A stretch of DNA of 64,000 nucleotides from Periweissella cryptocerci. Its GTDB lineage: Bacteria; Bacillota; Bacilli; Lactobacillales; Lactobacillaceae. Position 1 is the stretch's first letter; each line of letters starts with the position of its first letter. The stretch lies in the NCBI RefSeq assembly GCF_004358325.1, contig NZ_CP037940.1, positions 2,170,001 to 2,234,000 of the forward strand, given 5' to 3'. Of this stretch, positions 54,021-63,290 are shown piece after piece. Made by a program: the position numbers and the translations under genes. Below the pieces are notes generated by a model. That model did not search any database and was not told where the DNA came from. It saw only the letters and a list, made by a program, of their open reading frames with translations.

Positions 54021-54716
54021 ATGCTAGAACAATTAAAAGAGGAAGTTTATGCAGCTAACATGGAATTACCAGCTGCTGATTTAGTTAAGTTTACTTGGGG
54101 GAATGTTTCCGGAATTGATCGGGAAAAAGGTTTGTTTGTGATTAAGCCATCAGGGGTTGATTATGCTGATTTAACTCCCGATGCAATGGTCGTAGTTAAT
54201 CTGCAAGGTGAAATTGTTGAAGGCGAGTTAAATCCCTCAAGTGACACCCCAACGCACGTGGTTTTGTACAATGCTTTTCCAGATATCGGGGGAATTGTAC
54301 ACACGCATGCGCCATGGAGTGTGGCATTTGCTCAGGCGGGGATTGATATTCCAGTATCTGGAACAACACAAGCCGATACATTTTATGGCGATATTCCGGT
54401 TACTAAACAACTGACTACGGCTGAGATTGACGGTGCGTACGAGGAAGAAACTGGTAATGTCATCGTTCAAACATTTAAAGACCGACAGCTTGATCCTAAT
54501 CAAATGGGCGCAGTGCTCGTAAATGATCATGGACCATTTACTTGGGGAAAAACACCTCACGATGCTGTTTACAATGCAGTTGTCTTGGAAGAGGTTGCAA
54601 AAATGACTTATCATACTTTGCAATTGAATCCACACAATATCCGAGTACCACAACATTTATTGGACAAGCACTTCTTGCGTAAGCATGGTGCCGGTGCGTA
54701 TTACGGGCAAAAGTAA
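54021..54716 (+). CDS. araD: L-ribulose-5-phosphate 4-epimerase
   Basis: A 231-aa class II aldolase-fold enzyme, the exact length typical of AraD when started at 54021 (GGGGGG upstream). It shows FTWGNVSGIDR, KPSGVDY, the zinc motif HTHAPW and the catalytic Asp in TTQADTFYG; the third zinc His is in VNDHGPFTWG. It converts L-ribulose-5-P to D-xylulose-5-P for the phosphoketolase pathway. Confidence 0.93.
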   Translation: MLEQLKEEVYAANMELPAADLVKFTWGNVSGIDREKGLFVIKPSGVDYADLTPDAMVVVNLQGEIVEGELNPSSDTPTHVVLYNAFPDIGGIVHTHAPWSVAFAQAGIDIPVSGTTQADTFYGDIPVTKQLTTAEIDGAYEEETGNVIVQTFKDRQLDPNQMGAVLVNDHGPFTWGKTPHDAVYNAVVLEEVAKMTYHTLQLNPHNIRVPQHLLDKHFLRKHGAGAYYGQK

Positions 54717-54727
54717 ATAGTTCAAGT

Positions 54728-54755
54728 AAAAAGGCCAAATAATTGGCCTTTTTCT
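54728..54755 (+). terminator. Terminator of araD
   Basis: AAAAAGGCCAAAT / ATTGGCCTTTTT. Confidence 0.85.
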
Positions 54756-54810
54756 GTCCAAGATGGATTAATTTGGTTAATCTTACGTATAAAAGGAACG
54801 GGGAGACGAT

Positions 54811-55758
54811 ATGTTTATATATTTAGTAGCGTTGATTCCAGTAGTGACTTGGGGTTCGTATGGGATCGTGGCCACAAAGCTCGGCGGCTCAGCTGGGCAA
54901 CAAACATTTGGAATGACGATTGGTGCGATGGGATTTGGTTTGATTGCATTCGTGGCGTTCATTATTCCACAAAATATTAATGTTTCAGCACACATTTGGA
55001 TTGCCGGAATTTTGTCTGGCTTACTGTGGGCGGTAGGACAAGCTGGTCAATTTACGGCATTTAAGGCAATGGGAGTTTCAAACGGTTTTCCGTTTTCAAC
55101 GGCCGGACAAATCGTGGGTAATGCGGCGTTGGCTGCCACGATTTTAGGCGAGTGGTCATCTGCTAGAACGTGGATTTTTGGAACAATTTCAATTATGCTA
55201 GTCGTTGTCGGAGCGTTTTTGACCGCAAAACGTGATAAAGCAATTAAAACCGGTGATGACGAAACAAAAAGTGAAACGACGCGTGGTTTGATTGCAATTT
55301 TGATTTCAACCGTTGGATATTCAGGATATTATATTATCCCCAACTACATGCGTAAAATTGGTTATATTTCACATGAAATTGCCAATAAAAATAACGGTAT
55401 TGATTTTGTCACTGCTACAATTTTCCCACAGTCTATTGGGATGGTAATTGGGGCATTTCTAATCGTAATTCTGTTCATGCGTGAAGGCAAAACGATGTTT
55501 AAAGCACCAACTTGGCGGAATATGCTCCCTGGGGTTATCTGGGGAATTGGTAACTTGGCAATGTTTATCTCAGCAGCCAATCCAAAATTAGGTCAAGCAA
55601 TGGCTGTGACGATTTCACAAATGGGAATTATTATCGGGACATTTGGTGGAATCTATATCCTACATGAAAGTAAAACTAAGAAACAAATGGTATATATTGT
55701 GATTGGAGCAATCCTGATATTGATGGGTGGAGCGCTAATTAGTAATTTACCAAAATAA
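54811..55758 (+). CDS. GRP-family sugar transporter (GlcU/RbsU-like)
   Basis: A 315-aa ten-helix protein of the DMT superfamily glucose/ribose porter family. Signatures: ALIPVVTWGSYGIVATKLGG at the start, FKAMGVSNGFPFSTAGQIVGN, LGEW and the repeat half with IWGIGNLAMF. GGGGAG precedes the ATG. It probably imports the pentose or polyol handled by the neighbouring genes, unphosphorylated, by proton symport. Confidence 0.88.
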   Translation: MFIYLVALIPVVTWGSYGIVATKLGGSAGQQTFGMTIGAMGFGLIAFVAFIIPQNINVSAHIWIAGILSGLLWAVGQAGQFTAFKAMGVSNGFPFSTAGQIVGNAALAATILGEWSSARTWIFGTISIMLVVVGAFLTAKRDKAIKTGDDETKSETTRGLIAILISTVGYSGYYIIPNYMRKIGYISHEIANKNNGIDFVTATIFPQSIGMVIGAFLIVILFMREGKTMFKAPTWRNMLPGVIWGIGNLAMFISAANPKLGQAMAVTISQMGIIIGTFGGIYILHESKTKKQMVYIVIGAILILMGGALISNLPK

Positions 55759-55969
55759 TTTTGCGGGTTCTACCGCTGAATACGAGCATCAGCCGAAGTA
55801 AATTTGGTTGGTGCTATTTTTGACACACATTTTAATCGTGGGGAACGTTGGGTATAATTAAGCAAATTAGGCCGATGTTTATTCACTGACATGACGGAAT
55901 TAAAAAATGAAAGATATGTTTGCACCATTGCGTGATAAGCCCTGCTATACAAACATAGGAGTGATAATT

Positions 55970-56518
55970 ATGACTAACAAACAAGTCCGCACCCGTCGTG
56001 ATATTATCCAAGCGTTGCGCGAATTATTAAACACGACGCCGTTTGAAAATATTACGACTAAGCAAATTTGTACAACTGCCTTGGTACACCACAGTACTTT
56101 TTACCGTTATTTTACAGACAAATACGATTTACTGAGTGCCTTGATTACTGAATTATGTGCTCAGTTTGATGGAAAAATGAGTGAAGCGACTGCCATGGCA
56201 GAGCGGATTAGCCTAATTGTGCAAAGTAATCGGGTGATTTTTAAAAATATTACAGCCAGTCATGCGATGTATTATGAATTAATTCAGATTATCAGCAAGT
56301 TACTGCGTGAAAGTGCTCAAAATACTCCGGCTGCTAATGATGATATCTTGATCAAGTTAATCAAAAACTCACCACATCCAGAAATTGCGAGTTACTCATT
56401 TGCCGGAATGCTCGTCGGCGTACTAGTTAAATGGACTGAAGATCCTAGCACCGCACAGCCGGCGCGCCTAAAGCAATTTATTGAAGATGTGCTGAATGAT
56501 TTGAGTAATTTGGCATAA
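55970..56518 (+). CDS. TetR-family transcriptional regulator
   Basis: A 182-aa regulator with an N-terminal HTH (ITTKQICTTALVHHSTFYRYFTDKYDLLSALI) and the all-helical ligand domain typical of the TetR C-terminal domain. Start at 55970 after AGGAG. It may control the SDR gene downstream or the transporter upstream; no operator could be identified. Confidence 0.85.
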   Translation: MTNKQVRTRRDIIQALRELLNTTPFENITTKQICTTALVHHSTFYRYFTDKYDLLSALITELCAQFDGKMSEATAMAERISLIVQSNRVIFKNITASHAMYYELIQIISKLLRESAQNTPAANDDILIKLIKNSPHPEIASYSFAGMLVGVLVKWTEDPSTAQPARLKQFIEDVLNDLSNLA

Positions 56519-56519
56519 T

Positions 56520-56549
56520 GCGCCACTTTAAGCAAAGGTGCGCTTTTTG
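56520..56549 (+). terminator. Terminator of the TetR gene
   Basis: GCGCCACTTT / AAAGGTGCGC followed by TTTTT. Confidence 0.8.
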
Positions 56550-56684
56550 CACAAGGTAGCGGGTACCGTTGCTTACTGGATTGATAGCTAACATTTATAC
56601 TTCACGTAATGACGAAAAAATAGGGAGGCAGCATTGACTACATAGTGGTTAATGCTGCTTTCAGATGATGGGTGAGGTAAAGCA

Positions 56685-57494
56685 ATGAAAAATGTAATTA
56701 TTACAGGAGTTTCATCCGGAGTGGGCGCAGATACCGCCAAAGCCTTCGCACAGCAAGGCTATCAAGTATATGGCCTCGCGCGACGAGCTACCAGTCAAAA
56801 TGAACTGGCAGCGCTGGGTGTTAAATTAGTTGATGTTGATTTAGCTGATGAAATTCAGATTGAGCAGTTCGTGGCAACTGTTACGGAAGTACAAACAATC
56901 GATGTATTGGTAAATGTCGCCGGTTTTGCAGTTAATGGACCAATCGAAGTTGTGCCAATTGCGACCGCAGAACAAATTTTCCAAGTTAATGTGTTTGGTG
57001 CCTTACGGTTAACGCGTTTACTGTTACCAATCATGCGCCAACAACAAACCGGTCGGATTATCAATATTTCCTCAATTTTAGGTGAAACATACCAACCGTT
57101 GATGGGGTGGTATGCCGCTAGCAAGCACGCGTTAGAGGCCGTAACGGATGCTTTGCGTTTAGAAGTTCAGGCATTTGGAATTGAAGTGAGTTTGCTCCAA
57201 CTAAGTGGTGTTGCGACACCAATGACAAATGGGGAACCAGATTTCACGGCACAAAACACAGTTTATGAACCGTTGGCACAATCAATGAGGAAAGCGTTTA
57301 TGCAGGGCTGGAAATATAATTTACAACCTAATGCTGTCGCAAAATTCATTTTACAAATTGCCGAAGCACGAAAACCCCACGCCCGTTATGCACGTGGCTT
57401 TGGGGCTAAATTGTTAATTGGAAGTCATCGGCTACTACCAACCCGGGTCTTTGATCATGTAACACTGAAAATGTTACGCACAATGGGGAAATGA
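56685..57494 (+). CDS. Short-chain dehydrogenase/reductase (extended-tail type)
   Basis: A 269-aa SDR with TGVSSGVGADTA, DVLVNVAGFAVNGPIE, SSILGE and the catalytic YAASK. The C-terminal portion (HARYARGFGAKLLIGSHRLLP) is like that of the retinol-dehydrogenase/DltE-type SDRs often annotated as oxidoreductases. GGTGAGG precedes the ATG. Substrate unknown. Confidence 0.82.
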   Translation: MKNVIITGVSSGVGADTAKAFAQQGYQVYGLARRATSQNELAALGVKLVDVDLADEIQIEQFVATVTEVQTIDVLVNVAGFAVNGPIEVVPIATAEQIFQVNVFGALRLTRLLLPIMRQQQTGRIINISSILGETYQPLMGWYAASKHALEAVTDALRLEVQAFGIEVSLLQLSGVATPMTNGEPDFTAQNTVYEPLAQSMRKAFMQGWKYNLQPNAVAKFILQIAEARKPHARYARGFGAKLLIGSHRLLPTRVFDHVTLKMLRTMGK

Positions 57495-57596
57495 AGCGGT
57501 AAAGCTCTGGTAATTTTAAGTAGTGATAAAGCTCGTTTGTCTGTAAGCGTGCTGAATCAGAGATGTGTAAAGTCGGCGACAGTCATGTGATTTTGA

Positions 57597-57845
57597 GAAT
57601 TTGTTAGCTAGTAGTTATATTCACGCTAACGAAGTACCTAAGGAAAATGTTTTTCGGCGGAGCGAACACCGTGAATGGGAAGTGATTTATCACTTCGCTC
57701 AAGGGAAATGAGGAGAGTTAGCGCTTTAGCGATTACTCTCCCAGTTCTCGCCGACTTTCTAAGACTACAGGCTTAGAAAGCTTGGCTTCCATCTCGGTGC
57801 GAAAAACATTTTCCGTGGTACGTAGTGGCAGTAAAACAACAACAA
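57597..57845 (-). mobile_element. Structured MITE-like element, copy J (reverse orientation)
   Basis: Diverged member of the family. P1: GTACC...GGAAAATGTTTTTCG (57634-57655) with CGAAAAACATTTTCC...GGTAC (57800-57821). P2: CTTTCTAAG/CTTAGAAAG (57755-57763, 57772-57780). A GAAGTGA-TTTA-TCACTTC hairpin corresponds to another arm. CTTCCATCTCGGTGC is the reverse complement of GCACCGAGATGGAAG in copy H. Ends are eroded, so no clear target duplication. Confidence 0.72.
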
Positions 57846-57859
57846 CACCAACTACAATA

Positions 57860-57900
57860 AAAAAAGCTCGCTTGAACGTAAATGTTCAGGCGAGCTTTTA
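57860..57900 (-). terminator. Terminator of murT-gatD
   Basis: AAAGCTCGCTTGAAC / GTTCAGGCGAGCTTT. On the minus strand it is followed by seven Ts. Element J lies just beyond it. Confidence 0.9.
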
Positions 57901-57905
57901 GCATG

Positions 57906-58619
57906 TTAGAAAAATTCCGGGGTGACATCTTTAAGCCGAGCATCCCAGTCAACAGCAGGATACTTACGGACCAAGGCTGCTTTTAACATCCGTAAGGCAA
58001 GATTACCGTTCCGAGTTAAGATTGGACCGTGGAAATAAGTTCCATAAACATTCTTATAGATAACACCTTCAGAGCCATCTTCACCATTGTTACCGTTCCC
58101 AGCAACTACGTCACCCAAGGGGCGTTCATCACTACCAAGGAATGTTCGACCTTGGTGGTTTTCAAAGCCGTGGTATTCCTCACCAGTTTCTTGGTTTTTG
58201 ATGGTGATGTTACCGATAAAACGGCTGTGTGGTTGGTTCAAAGTGTAGTGATCCATCGCACTGATACCGTCAATCCGGGTACCATCTGCCAATAAGAAAT
58301 AATCACCAAGTAATTGATAACCACCACAGACGGCAACTAGTGGGCCATCATTTTCGATGAACTTTTTGACTTCATCACCAATGCGGGCAAGGTCAGGGGC
58401 AACAACTGATTCTTCATAATCTTGACCACCACCGAAAAGTGCGAAATCATAATCATCGGCATGAAATTCATCACCAAGTGAAATCAAATCCGTGGTGACG
58501 ACGACGCCAATTTGGCGAGCATAGTAACTTAGGGCAATAATATTACCGTAGTCACCGTACGTATTCATGAGGTCGCCATATAAGTGGGCGGCCCGAATGC
58601 TATATTGTGTGTCAGCCAT
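57906..58619 (-). CDS. gatD: Lipid II isoglutaminyl synthase, glutaminase subunit GatD
   Basis: A 237-aa class I glutamine amidotransferase (CobB/CobQ-like). Catalytic Cys lies in VAVCGGYQLLG (about residue 97) and catalytic His in GTYFHGPIL. It supplies ammonia to MurT, which amidates the glutamate of lipid II. Its ATG overlaps the murT stop (TAATG), indicating translational coupling. Confidence 0.94.
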   Translation of the reverse strand: MADTQYSIRAAHLYGDLMNTYGDYGNIIALSYYARQIGVVVTTDLISLGDEFHADDYDFALFGGGQDYEESVVAPDLARIGDEVKKFIENDGPLVAVCGGYQLLGDYFLLADGTRIDGISAMDHYTLNQPHSRFIGNITIKNQETGEEYHGFENHQGRTFLGSDERPLGDVVAGNGNNGEDGSEGVIYKNVYGTYFHGPILTRNGNLALRMLKAALVRKYPAVDWDARLKDVTPEFF

Positions 58620-59968
58620 TATTCCATGCCTCCTTTGATATAACCTTTGTCAGCTAATTCAGCCCGCAATTGTAGCATAGCGGTATAAGTTGCTAAGATA
58701 TAAACTTTTTTTGTGGGCACTGATTTAATTGCTTCGACACCTTGACTCAAATCAGGGTAAATTTCTTGGTCAGGGAAGCCGGCCATTTTTAACCGGACAT
58801 TGAAGTCTTTGTAGCGTTCACCACCAGTAATAACGTGCTTGATACGTGTATCGTGGAGCTTTTCAAAATTTGCATCCCAGATCCATGATGTGTCGATTCC
58901 GTCTGCGTAATTGGCGTTCAAAAGGGCCATCAATGAGTAATCGTCTTTTTCAGTTGCGACCATATCGATCGTTTGGTTAGCACCAACCGGATTTTTGATG
59001 AGAACAATGGTCACTTCCTTGCCATCAACGTTAATTGTTTCTTGACGGCCAAAGATTTGCGCATTTGATTCAAATGCATGGTGGATTTGTTCGGGTGTTA
59101 CGCCGAAGAAGCGCCCAACCGTGTAAGCCGTTAATGCGTTGTAAATATTGTAGAGACCACCAACTTCAATTTGGAAGGTGGTGCCATCAATATCGAAGTT
59201 TGAATATTTAGGGGTCAGCTCATTAACTTTAGTGACACAGTTTGTCAATTCTGGTCGCTTGAAGTCATCGGTTGTTGAGTAGTAATCCCCCAAGTTAGCA
59301 TACGTAATGTAGTGATAATGCAAAATGGAGTTATCCGTTGGTGAGAGGACACCATCCGTATTGGCTGGTGCAGTAATATCACCAACAGAAGGCTGTGTTT
59401 TAAAGCCATAAAAAATCCGTGGATTAGGCAAGTTATCGCGCCGGAAAATTGGTGAATCACCGTTAGCGATAATCGTTGCATCTGGTGCGGCCGCAATCCC
59501 GTCAATTATCTTTTGATAGGTGGTATAAATTTCGCCATAGCGATCAAGTTGGTCGCGGAAAATATTAGTAAGCACAAATGCTTTTGGCTTAATGTATTTA
59601 GTTAATAAGACAATATTTGCTTCATCAACTTCTAGTACAGCCAAAGGTTTAGAACCATCTTTAGGCATTTTAGCAGTCAACAAAGTACCAGTAATACCTT
59701 GAATCATGTTTGAACCGGATTTGTTGGTGATAATATTGCCAAACTTTTCTTGAAGCACACGGGTAGTTAATGCCGTCGTTAAAGTTTTCCCGTTAGTCCC
59801 CGTAATCATAATCACATCGAAATTATCAGCAATTGATTTCAAGACGTCTGGGTCGATTTCGGTGGCAATTTTACCGGGTAATGAAGTCCCCCCGCGGTGT
59901 AAAACATCGTGTAAGGCCCAATATGACGTTTTCCCCATAAATGTCGCTAATGAACTGCGAAATGTCAT
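58619..59968 (-). CDS. murT: Lipid II isoglutaminyl synthase, Mur-ligase subunit MurT
   Basis: A 449-aa Mur-ligase homologue with ATP motif MITGTNGKTLTTALT and C-terminal DUF1727 domain. In many MurT proteins a four-Cys zinc ribbon is inserted in the central domain. Here the corresponding segment (DNSILHYHYITYANLGDYYSTTDDFKRPEL, broken at former Cys positions) has no CxxC. GAGGAG precedes the ATG. Forms a complex with GatD at the membrane. Confidence 0.92.
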   Translation of the reverse strand: MTFRSSLATFMGKTSYWALHDVLHRGGTSLPGKIATEIDPDVLKSIADNFDVIMITGTNGKTLTTALTTRVLQEKFGNIITNKSGSNMIQGITGTLLTAKMPKDGSKPLAVLEVDEANIVLLTKYIKPKAFVLTNIFRDQLDRYGEIYTTYQKIIDGIAAAPDATIIANGDSPIFRRDNLPNPRIFYGFKTQPSVGDITAPANTDGVLSPTDNSILHYHYITYANLGDYYSTTDDFKRPELTNCVTKVNELTPKYSNFDIDGTTFQIEVGGLYNIYNALTAYTVGRFFGVTPEQIHHAFESNAQIFGRQETINVDGKEVTIVLIKNPVGANQTIDMVATEKDDYSLMALLNANYADGIDTSWIWDANFEKLHDTRIKHVITGGERYKDFNVRLKMAGFPDQEIYPDLSQGVEAIKSVPTKKVYILATYTAMLQLRAELADKGYIKGGME

Positions 59969-60523
59969 GTCGCTATACTCCTCATCGTTTTATTGCGTTA
60001 ATAAATTTATACGCGCTTAATTAGCAATCCGTTAGATAAAAGCTCAACTAACATTGCTTTAACCAATTCCATATTATACATGTTTGGGCAAGACAAGGGT
60101 AGTCGGGCTAAAGCTTCAGATAAATTTAATCGCAGTTAGCTTATTTGTTTTAGTCAGCTGTCCTGGTTTTTGGCGGTGGCGGTGCGACGATTGACTTTGA
60201 AAGACCTTACCAGAGCGTAACACGCTAAAAAGTGCGGTTACGATTAACAATCACCCATTTAACACGCGATTCGAGATTTTTAGATACCGTCTTTGGTAAT
60301 TTTCAGCTATAATGGACAACGGTATTGAAAATTACGATAGTGGTGATTTTTGACAGATGAAATTAAATGCTCAGTTAGGGTTAATGGTACGTTTTGAAGA
60401 AGTTTTTCTATTAAGGAAGTATCATTAGGTTAATGAAGTGACACAGAAGTTGTGGTGCGGATGAGTATTTATAATATTTAAGACTGATTAACGTAGTAAA
60501 TGCAGCGATGAAAGGAAATAAAC
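59969..60523. other. Intergenic region between murT and tdk
   Basis: About 555 bp between divergent genes. A weak hairpin (CGTAAC...GTTACG) lies near 60217-60243. No supported gene or repeat. Confidence 0.4.
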
Positions 60524-61108
60524 ATGGCTCAATTATTTTTCCGCTACGGCGCAATGAATAGTGGTAAAACCATCGAAATTTTGAAGGTGGCGCACAACTA
60601 TGAAGAACAAGGTAAGTCGGTGCTAATCTTTACGAGTGGCTTGGATAACCGTGATGGTGTTGGTAATGTGTCGTCACGGATTGGAATGACCCGTCCGGCG
60701 ACTCCAATTTATGATGACACAGATGTTTTTGAAAAAGTTAAAGAATTAGATACGCATGCTTCGGCAATTTTGATTGATGAAGCCCAATTTATTACGCGCG
60801 AAAATGTCTTGCAATTAACCCGCGTTGTTGATGAATTGCATATTCCTGTGATGGCATTTGGTTTAAAAAATGACTTCCAAAACCACTTGTTTGAAGGTTC
60901 TGAAGCCTTGTTAATTTTTGCCGATAAAATCGAAGAACTCAAAACAATTTGTTGGTTCTGCGAACGCAAAGCCAGTTATAATTTACGCGTTAGTGAGGGA
61001 CACGCCGTTTATGAAGGCGAACAAGTCCAAATCGGTGGTAATGAAAGTTACTACCCAGTATGTCGTGAACACTACTTTCACCCATTATTGGACGAGGTGA
61101 AGCGTTAA
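60524..61108 (+). CDS. tdk: Thymidine kinase
   Basis: A 194-aa type II thymidine kinase: P-loop [20 protein letters not shown], the zinc-binding [13 protein letters not shown] with CREHYFHP, and the lasso-type thymidine loop around [19 protein letters not shown] precedes the ATG. First gene of the conserved tdk-prfA-prmC-sua5 cluster. Confidence 0.95.
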   Translation: MAQLFFRYGAMNSGKTIEILKVAHNYEEQGKSVLIFTSGLDNRDGVGNVSSRIGMTRPATPIYDDTDVFEKVKELDTHASAILIDEAQFITRENVLQLTRVVDELHIPVMAFGLKNDFQNHLFEGSEALLIFADKIEELKTICWFCERKASYNLRVSEGHAVYEGEQVQIGGNESYYPVCREHYFHPLLDEVKR

Positions 61109-61236
61109 CTGTGCTAGTGCTGCGTGCGTACTGGTTTAGTAAGTGCATGCTTTGCTTTTGGACAATTAACTCACTCGCCATGTGATAAGGCGATTGGTAA
61201 CCTTATTACAGTGAAAATAATAGGAGAATTTATATC

Positions 61237-62322
61237 ATGGATGAAATGTTTGAAAAATTACAATCAGTTGCTGATCGGTATGATGAAGTTGCTGAAATGT
61301 TAAGTGACCCCGAAGTGATTGCGGACACGAACCGTTTCATGGACCTTTCAAAAGAAGAAGGTTCATTACGTGAAACAAACGAAGTCTACAAGCATTATAA
61401 GGAAGTTATCGCAACAATTAATGACGACGAAGAAATGTTACGCGAAAAACTCGATCCAGAAATGGACGAAATGACTAAAGAAGAAATCAAAGAATTAAAA
61501 GCTGAAAAAGAAGTTATCGAAGAAAAGCTTAAAATCATGTTGATTCCTAAGGATCCCAATGATGACAAGAATATCATCATGGAAATCCACGGGGCTGCTG
61601 GTGGGGATGAAGCCTCATTGTTTGCCGGCGACTTGTTGAACATGTACACCCGTTACGCAGAAAACCAAGGTTGGAAGACTGAAATCATTGATGAAACCAT
61701 GACTGAAGTTGGTGGGTATAAGTTGGTAGTTCTGATGATTACTGGTAACTCAGTTTATTCTAAATTGAAGTATGAATCAGGAGCACACCGGGTGCAACGC
61801 GTGCCTTCAACTGAATCAGCTGGACGTGTGCACACTTCGACGGCAACCGTTGGCGTGATGCCAGAATTTGAAGATGTTAACATCGAAATCGAAGACAAAG
61901 ACTTACGGACTGATGTTTTCCGGGCTTCTGGTGCCGGTGGACAACACATTAATAAGACGTCATCAGCTGTGCGGATGACCCACTTACCAACTGGGATTGT
62001 TGTTTCAATGCAAGACCAACGTTCGCAACAACAAAACCGGGCCAAAGCAATGCAAATCATGAAGGCGCGAGTTTATGATTTCTATGCCCAACAAAATGAA
62101 TCAGCATATGCTGAAGAACGTAAATCAGCCGTTGGTACTGGGGATCGTTCAGAACGTATCCGCACATACAACTTCCCCCAAAACCGCGTTACTGATCACC
62201 GAATTGGTTTGACGTTGAATAAGCTTGATCGGATTATGAATGGTGAACTTGATGATGTCATTGACGCCCTTGTGATTGCGGATCAAACTGCGAAGTTAGA
62301 AGACTTAAAGAACAACGCCTGA
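61237..62322 (+). CDS. prfA: Peptide chain release factor 1
   Basis: A 361-aa class I release factor that recognises UAA/UAG. GGQ motif in [18 protein letters not shown], with the codon-recognition region preceding it. AGGAGA precedes the ATG. The Gln is methylated by PrmC, encoded next. Confidence 0.97.
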   Translation: MDEMFEKLQSVADRYDEVAEMLSDPEVIADTNRFMDLSKEEGSLRETNEVYKHYKEVIATINDDEEMLREKLDPEMDEMTKEEIKELKAEKEVIEEKLKIMLIPKDPNDDKNIIMEIHGAAGGDEASLFAGDLLNMYTRYAENQGWKTEIIDETMTEVGGYKLVVLMITGNSVYSKLKYESGAHRVQRVPSTESAGRVHTSTATVGVMPEFEDVNIEIEDKDLRTDVFRASGAGGQHINKTSSAVRMTHLPTGIVVSMQDQRSQQQNRAKAMQIMKARVYDFYAQQNESAYAEERKSAVGTGDRSERIRTYNFPQNRVTDHRIGLTLNKLDRIMNGELDDVIDALVIADQTAKLEDLKNNA

Positions 62323-62356
62323 TTAGTTATGTAGAAAAACGAAAGCCGTGTATGAA

Positions 62357-63217
62357 ATGCCAAAATTAAGTTTACGGCAAATTCGTAACTGGGCCTTACA
62401 AGAATTGACGGCTGCTGGGCTATCACATGATGATGCCCTTGAAGCGGTCAATTTTTTGTTATCTGGCGCAATGGATTTGTCTTATTCCATGTTAGAAGTT
62501 AATATTGACCGTATGACCCCTGAAGTGCTACAAAATGCTTGGCCAACATGGATTGCGCAAGTGCAAAAAGGCATGCCATTACAATATATTTTAGGGCATG
62601 CGCCATTTTATGGACGCGAATTCAATGTTGATGCGCGGGTTTTGATTCCTCGTTTTGACACCGAAGAATTAGTCGAATGGGTATTGCGGGATTATCAAAA
62701 AGCCACCGAACTTGCCGTATTAGATATTGGTACGGGGAGTGGGGCAATTGCTGTCACACTTAAAGCTGAAAAGCCAACATGGCAAGTCAGTGCTAGCGAT
62801 ATTTCACGCGATGCACTAACCGTGGCCAATGGGAATGCAATTAACCAACAAGTGAATGTTAAATTTATTGAAAGCAATTTATTTGCTAACATTGCTGCCA
62901 AATATGATGTGATTATTTCTAATCCACCATATATTGCTGATTCCGAACGCGATGTGATGGACCAAAGTGTGTTAGATTATGAACCGGACCTCGCATTGTT
63001 TGCCGATAACCAAGGCTTAGTTTTGTATCAAGGGATTGCTGATGAATTAGCGGCGCACTTAAATGCTGGTGGCCGTGGTTATTTTGAAATTGGCTATAAA
63101 CAAGGACCAGCAGTTGTGGAAATTTTCCGACAAGCATTACCTCAAGCTGAGGTTGAACTACGTCAGGATTTAAGCGGACTTGATCGGATGGTCCGTGTGA
63201 GCTTACCCAGCAAGTAG
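62357..63217 (+). CDS. prmC: Release factor glutamine methyltransferase
   Basis: A 286-aa SAM-dependent methyltransferase: an N-terminal helical domain, SAM motif VLDIGTGSGAIAVTL and the catalytic NPPY in IISNPPYIADSE. It methylates the GGQ glutamine of release factors. The start is uncertain: GTG 62348 or ATG 62357, neither with a strong ribosome site. Confidence 0.93.
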   Translation: MPKLSLRQIRNWALQELTAAGLSHDDALEAVNFLLSGAMDLSYSMLEVNIDRMTPEVLQNAWPTWIAQVQKGMPLQYILGHAPFYGREFNVDARVLIPRFDTEELVEWVLRDYQKATELAVLDIGTGSGAIAVTLKAEKPTWQVSASDISRDALTVANGNAINQQVNVKFIESNLFANIAAKYDVIISNPPYIADSERDVMDQSVLDYEPDLALFADNQGLVLYQGIADELAAHLNAGGRGYFEIGYKQGPAVVEIFRQALPQAEVELRQDLSGLDRMVRVSLPSK

Positions 63218-63290
63218 AATATCAAGTAAAAATTAGGGAACCAATCGGATATCCTTAGTGCAATGAAATTAATAAGGAGAGTACAGCATC

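Noticed and set aside
61-57845. CRISPR array or tRNA/rRNA genes
   Set aside because: The repeats are hundreds of bases long and dispersed, not regularly spaced. No cloverleaf or rRNA sequence was seen.
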